Shown here in pieces: positions 58,795 to 64,000 of a stretch of 64,000 nucleotides of DNA (within the stretch, counting starts at the first letter, position 1; each line of letters starts with the position of its first letter). The notes under the pieces were generated by a model. That model was given only the letters and a program-made list of their open reading frames with translations, made no database searches and was not told the origin of the DNA. The DNA is taken from the NCBI GenBank assembly GCA_019671005.1, contig CM033752.1:27598969-27662968 (forward strand), read 5' to 3'. The stretch comes from Hibiscus mutabilis. Taxonomy: Eukaryota; Streptophyta; Magnoliopsida; Malvales; Malvaceae. Made by a program: the position numbers and the translations under genes.

Positions 58795-59775
58795 ACTCAC
58801 ATCGGATTCGGTCACAGTGATACTTCCCTACCAACACCAGTTCAGGAGCATACCAGCTCAACTGAACAATCTGTATCCTAACTCATTCACATACACGTGA
58901 CCCTGATCCCAACCATGATCTCTCATTCCTTTTCATCCAAGTGTCTAAACCCCAGACACTTCTTCCAAAAGACAACATGGAAAGTTTACCAATCTACATT
59001 ATCAGATTTCACGCTTGTAGGTACATCGATCTACCAACCAACACATCATCATGCAACAGGGATTCAACACACCTCAACTTACGGGTACCAACACACCCCA
59101 CTTGGTCCAAACCCGAATAACAATGGCCATCCCAATCTCAGATGCCTCGAGAGATAAACCACAATACTCAACTCCTCCCAAACTGTAGGGATATTCTAAC
59201 GGCAACCTCATTTGCTCCACCGCTGGTGCAAACACACACACTCTAGCAGCAACAACTTACAAGCTCAAAACATCGCCTATAGCAAGGCATTGTATCACCC
59301 AACTCTGGCTCAACTGACACATGTGGTATATATTTTAGGGTGACAAACCTCCAGGAGACAGAACACTATCCTCACACTTGCCCAAAGGTAACAACATCAC
59401 GCTAGATCTCATTTCTCCTCTCAGTCGTAACATAACACATTTTCAAAGGCATGATAATCATTTCAAAACAAAATTGAATCAGGCCAGCTTCAAGAAAAGA
59501 TCCAAGACTTTCATTTCAAATTCACACATTTCAGACTATAATAATAAGGTAATGGGTTTTCCCAAATTTCCCCGAACATAACATAAACAATTAGCGTGCC
59601 TACTTCAACCACCGTGCATATCAATATCAGATTATAGCTCATAGCAACATAATAATCATATCAATCTTCTAATTATCACCAAACATAACAAGCAAGCACC
59701 GTGCATAACAAGCAACAAAAAATGATCAAACACAACATCGCAACCTTTCACAAACCTGGCTCTGATACCACCAAA
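58795..59775 (-). mobile_element. F-family gypsy internal 5' region, copy 2, with primer site
   Basis: The second copy of 51975-52958, here in its normal place between pol and the 5' LTR. It should hold the gag start, but I see no convincing gag frame on the minus strand. The primer site (CCTGGCTCTGATACCA, plus strand, 59755-59770) is the standard initiator-Met site, five bases from the LTR. Confidence 0.8.
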
Positions 59776-62700
59776 TGTAACCCTTCGACCCAGCCTAGTC
59801 GCAAGACCTAGCCGAGCGAGCTACATTAGGTTTACCGAAGTAAACCGTAAAAAGAAACACAAACGTGCCTTTTTTATCTTATCTAGATGCAAATTAAGAA
59901 ACCCTACTAGTTTATACTGTTTATAGATGAGAACTCATTTCACTCGGGCACTGAAACGATATCCAATTGGACATGAACACCATTTAAGAACTAAATTGAA
60001 AATTTAGAAAAATAAAGGGATTTTCCTAATTTTTAAGTTACCAACCTTTAATTAAATATATTTCATGCTTACATGTCGAAACTCAGCTCAAAACAAGCAT
60101 CTGCACTCAACTAGTTGCATCCACAACATTAAAGGGCCAAAATAAAAGAAACATAACTTCATTTCCATGACATTAACTGAAATAACGGACAGTCGTATTG
60201 ATACGCAACGTACCATATCCATACAGTGTCTTTCACTTCGTTTCGATACGCAGCTCTCCGTTTTAATACGCCTAGCTGGCATAAAGTTTGGTTGTTTATC
60301 CGTACTGATACGATATGGTAACGTTCCGGTACGTGGGTTTTGTCCCAAAAAGCAGAATCCAGAAATGAAAGTATGTACCTGTACACCCAAGCCCGTATCA
60401 AAACACCCTACTTGATTTTGCCTAGCCATACCGATACAATCCCCCCGCGTATCGGTACGACTAGGCCGATAATGTCACATTTTGCTGGTTTAACAAGCTC
60501 GTAGCCTGTCCAAAACACCCTAACATGCTTCTATCATACAACCATCAAGTTCTAGATAAAATTCACAGCATAACATCACAGATTCAACATCGATTCATGG
60601 CATTTTGTATCTAATGTGAAACTATAGGCATGCTTCCTATATAACCATTCAAGTAAAACATGAACTTCAATCCAATTCCAAAACCAAGCCATAGAGGCCA
60701 TTTACAACACAAGAGTAATCAGATAGACTTTCTCAACAGGGAATGTAACATACATCTCCCAAAAACCACGGAAAACCCCTATTGCCCTTGTTACATATAG
60801 TCTAGTCCAAAAACATACTTTAGTTACCAAGTCTTGTACCGATCCCTTGCTTCCCGCTGCCTTCCAAGCTTTCAATTCTCTACATTGATGGACAAAGAGA
60901 GCGTAAGCACACGAGGCTTAGTGAGGAATGCTCAAAACACAAAACACCATCAATGCATTTGAAACCGTTTCTCAACAACACATTGAAATCTCATTTCAAT
61001 TCATATTCAAACCACATTTAAAACATCATGTAAACATTATCATTAAAACATCATTCCTTGAAAACCATGCACTTTTCACCTTTAAAAACCAGCAGATTAA
61101 ACCATATGCAATATGAACCATTTACAATAGCAAATTCTATTGCTAGACCTCAATTTAAGCCTTCCCATGCATAACAACCATATGCGAAGCTTAAAGAGTA
61201 AATGTACAACACGTATCATTAACCAACAGCAAATCCCATCGCTAAACCTCAACTCAAGCCTTCCCATGCATAACAACCATATGCAAAGCTTAAGGAGAAA
61301 ACATGTATAAATCACATTATACAACATAAACTTCCCAATGATACATCAACAATCATATTGGCTTACAAGTGATCATTAAACAAGTCCATTAACAAAAGAG
61401 TTCATCGGATACACGGATTCAACAAGTGTTAAACCAACACTTCAAGCTATCTCAACCGGAATAGCGATACAATAACAATCACGGTACATTACAACTGGTA
61501 CACTTTCAACCCACGAGAACACCAACCCCAATCATCAGTTAGACGCTTAATCCACTAACGGGAGTTTTTGGTACCATATAACCCCTCAACCGTTAGGGTA
61601 CTTGGATTGAGTATTTGGTACACCGTATAAACCCCTCAACATCCAAGGTGACTTATTATAGTGCACTCAATCTTATGGCCGACCAACTATATCCGATAAA
61701 AATTTTAAAACCACATCACTTGCCAATATAATTAACCATTTAACATTTACCTCACTGTTTTTAACGAGCATTAAACTAATCCCCTTTTTCCCAAAGCAAC
61801 AACCATGCTTAAAATACAAGTATAAACCATATACTTACAAGGATCACTTACCATGTGCATCAATCAGCATTTCATTCTTAAAAACAATATATCAAATACT
61901 TTAAAACACGCTTAACAATAGGTAACATGTAAATTAAAACAAGTGCATAAAACCATTTCAATCTAGCACGACCGAGAGAGAAAATCCACTTTTACTTACT
62001 TATGAGTTTAAACCAGCATATCAAGCTAAGTTTAAACTCCCATAAACCACCTTTAAAAATTCCAAAGCTGGAATCCACGTTCTCACTCATCGATACACGA
62101 AACCTCGATTCACCGACGTGAAAACATGCGTTCGAAGCCTCCAAAGCTTTACCGATCACCTCCGAATCAATCTCCCATGTTTTAACCACATTAAAATAAA
62201 GGATTAATGCATCTCAATTCATTTATAACACTACAACAATAGATCCTCACAGACTCTTGTATTCACCTCATAATTACCCAATCACAACAACCAAAAACAT
62301 CATCTAAACCTTTCCAAACACAACACAACCCAACCATAAACCAGCAACCTAACACCACTTTTATCATCAATTAACATCTAAAAATAGAACCAAACCAACC
62401 TTACACCTTCAGCAAAACACAACTACCATAACACCTCAAAATCACAAATCTAGCAACCTAAACAATTAGAGATTCAAGAGCTTCGAGATTCCATTGATAA
62501 AATTGACCTATCAACATCATTATACATCCAAAATATGTTCAAAAACAATCCATAACACTGGAAATCAGATTCAATTTGAACCTTTCATCATTTCATCAAT
62601 TTTACCCAATTAAATCCATATTAAAACACAAAATTAGATTATAAACTATAAATCAAGGATCAAATATTTGGGAATATCAATAAAGAACCATTTAGCAAAG

Positions 62701-63334
62701 GAGATCATGGACCTTACCCCTGTTATGTGATTTCCCCCTCAATGGGCTTGTTTAAAGCTAAGAAAACATAAGGTTCCAATGAGATTTTGTAAAACAAAGT
62801 TAAAGAATCAAGTCAGAATCAATAATATGAGTAAAAAGAATCTCTCACCTCTAGATTTTGATGAAATTCTGAGTGTTTGGTAGAAAAGAAGTTGAGAGAA
62901 AAGAGTTAGGAAAAGCTATGTGAATTTCTTTGAAAAACCAATAACCAACTTTTAATCTTTAATCCTTCTTAATCATCCTTTTAAAACACATGTTTAAAAT
63001 GATTTAATTGAAGGGAGAAACCACCAGCAAACACTTGGTAATTTATCTCCTTAAGGATTCTAAGAATTTGACCTTTTTCATTTTAGGTACTCTAAAACAG
63101 TTTTCAAAAATCGCATTTTGATCACTATCCAAAATGTCACATTTCCAAATTTCATTTCCCAAAATTGATTCCACCAAAAATCAATATATATTAAAATATT
63201 ATTTTTAACTATTTTTCCATATTTTTATCTTACCAAAAAATATACGACCATATATCTGACTCGAATCTCTAACCCAGTCCACTGGACCGTCTAATAAACC
63301 TCAAAACCGCTAGGCCCAAAACTGGGGCATTACA
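59776..63334 (-). mobile_element. F element 5' LTR (3559 bp)
   Basis: On the minus strand it starts TGTAATGCCCCAG at 63334 and ends GGGTTACA at 59776. It is longer than its partner because it keeps the ~1 kb at 62142-63158, which looks like normal LTR sequence. The outer flank TATGC (63335-63339) should be one target duplication; the left partner is not found because the left unit is truncated. It interrupts SIRE gag. Confidence 0.85.
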
Positions 63335-63339
63335 TATGC

Positions 63340-63928
63340 AAATTTTGGTATCCAAATTCTTTTGGGTCCATAAGAGTTAGTTCCTAATGTTCTGCTCCCC
63401 TTTGGAATCCATTTAGACAAAAGATCATAGTCTTTGGTAGCAATGAGTCATTTAGGATTATCATTAAAGTTCTTTCTAACATAGTTGAGGACCTCTATAT
63501 GATCGTTGGGGACCTCTATATTTATTTTCATTAAAGTTCTTTCTAATATAGTTGAGTTTTGAATTTTCACCTTTATCAAAACTTTTTGTCCCAACTTTAT
63601 CAAAAGAGACTTTAAGATTATCAAGTTCCTTTTGATGATCATCATGGACCCTTGAAAGTAAATTGTCTAGGTCTTGATTTTTCTCTTCAAATTCATTTAT
63701 TTTAACTTGTATTTCCTCTACTTTACTTTCAAGTTTCTTATTATATTTGGAAAGGGAGTCATTCTCATTTTTCAACTTTAAAGTGATCTTTTTATTTTTC
63801 AAAATTGACTCATCCAATTTCAAAGCTAATTCATCATATGCCTCTTGCAATTCATCAAAAGTATAATCAATTGAAATAGATGAATTAGAGGCTAGCATTG
63901 GGTCATCCTCTATTTCCATGAGACACAA
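63340..63928 (-). pseudogene. SIRE-type copia gag remnant
   Basis: The 150-codon frame (63928-63476) opens CLMEIEDDP after the Met. It has a 'YDELALKLDESILKNKK' block and a long heptad-rich coiled coil (about residues 27-110), as in SIRE/Maximus gag. After a frameshift it continues with 'DLLSKWIPKGSRTLGT' and 'YGPKRIWIPKF' (about 63425-63345), the linker typical of copia gag-pol. A local duplication (TTAAAGTTCTTTCTAA-ATAGTTGAG at about 63465 and 63531) disrupts it. The frame is cut by the F LTR at 63334. With the envelope-like ORFs at 50060-51228 it probably belonged to one minus-strand SIRE element whose pol is gone. Confidence 0.65.
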
Positions 63929-64000
63929 GTTGGCTACCTTTTGCTCTTCATCATCAGATGAGTCTTCATCACTCCGAGTAGCTACAAGTAGGTAAATAAG

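Overview
The window is plant nuclear DNA made almost entirely of transposable elements. I find no intact host gene, no rRNA or tRNA gene, no CRISPR array and no bacterial feature. The element families (Athila, Tat/Ogre, chromodomain Tekay/Del-like gypsy, SIRE-like copia, a Mutator-like element and a tRNA-derived SINE) point to a repeat-rich flowering plant, probably a dicot. The species cannot be told from the sequence. Long open frames are rare and nearly all are broken retrotransposon gag/pol.

Layout. 1-1590: the 3' end of a Tat/Ogre element (44-bp tandem repeats, polypurine tract, 3' LTR). 1591-3823: two truncated gypsy LTR pieces. 3824-20690: one minus-strand Athila element ('Athila B'). 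Its gag (18760-20500) and PR/RT/RNaseH (3824-5946) are separated by a 12.8-kb nest at 5947-18759. The nest is an outer gypsy LTR, inside it a Tat/Ogre element (6621-9935), inside that a minus-strand chromovirus 'D' (9936-17631). 21866-44026: a second minus-strand Athila element ('Athila A') with both LTRs, a GTGCC target-site duplication on each side, a tRNA-Asp primer site, gag, PR, RT, RNaseH and integrase.

The most interesting part is the 3' third of Athila A. Between integrase and the 3' LTR lie two intronless, sense-oriented, decayed reading frames that are not retrotransposon proteins. One is a complete LOG-like (cytokinin-activating phosphoribohydrolase family) coding region. The other is a small basic, cysteine-rich protein whose layout recalls nucleic-acid-binding proteins of plant flexiviruses. 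The LOG-like frame was later split by a 9.6-kb chromovirus 'E' (25549-35150, target duplication AATAA); removing the insert restores the frame exactly.

44032-49443: a roughly 300-bp tandem duplication, a plant-mobile-domain remnant, and a long-TIR Mutator-like element (46675-48767) holding a host-like exon copy and a SINE with a 14-bp target duplication. 48800-51974 and 63340-64000: pieces of a minus-strand SIRE-type copia element (LTR, envelope-like frames, gag). 51975-63334: a tandem gypsy array 'F' (internal-LTR-internal-LTR, minus strand) whose two copies are about 99.6% identical at one end and fall to about 92% further in.

Relative insertion order can be read from the nesting: Athila B before its outer LTR, then Tat, then chromovirus D; the LOG-like insert in Athila A before chromovirus E. 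Element names are lineage assignments by eye. Percent identities are hand counts over the stretches named.
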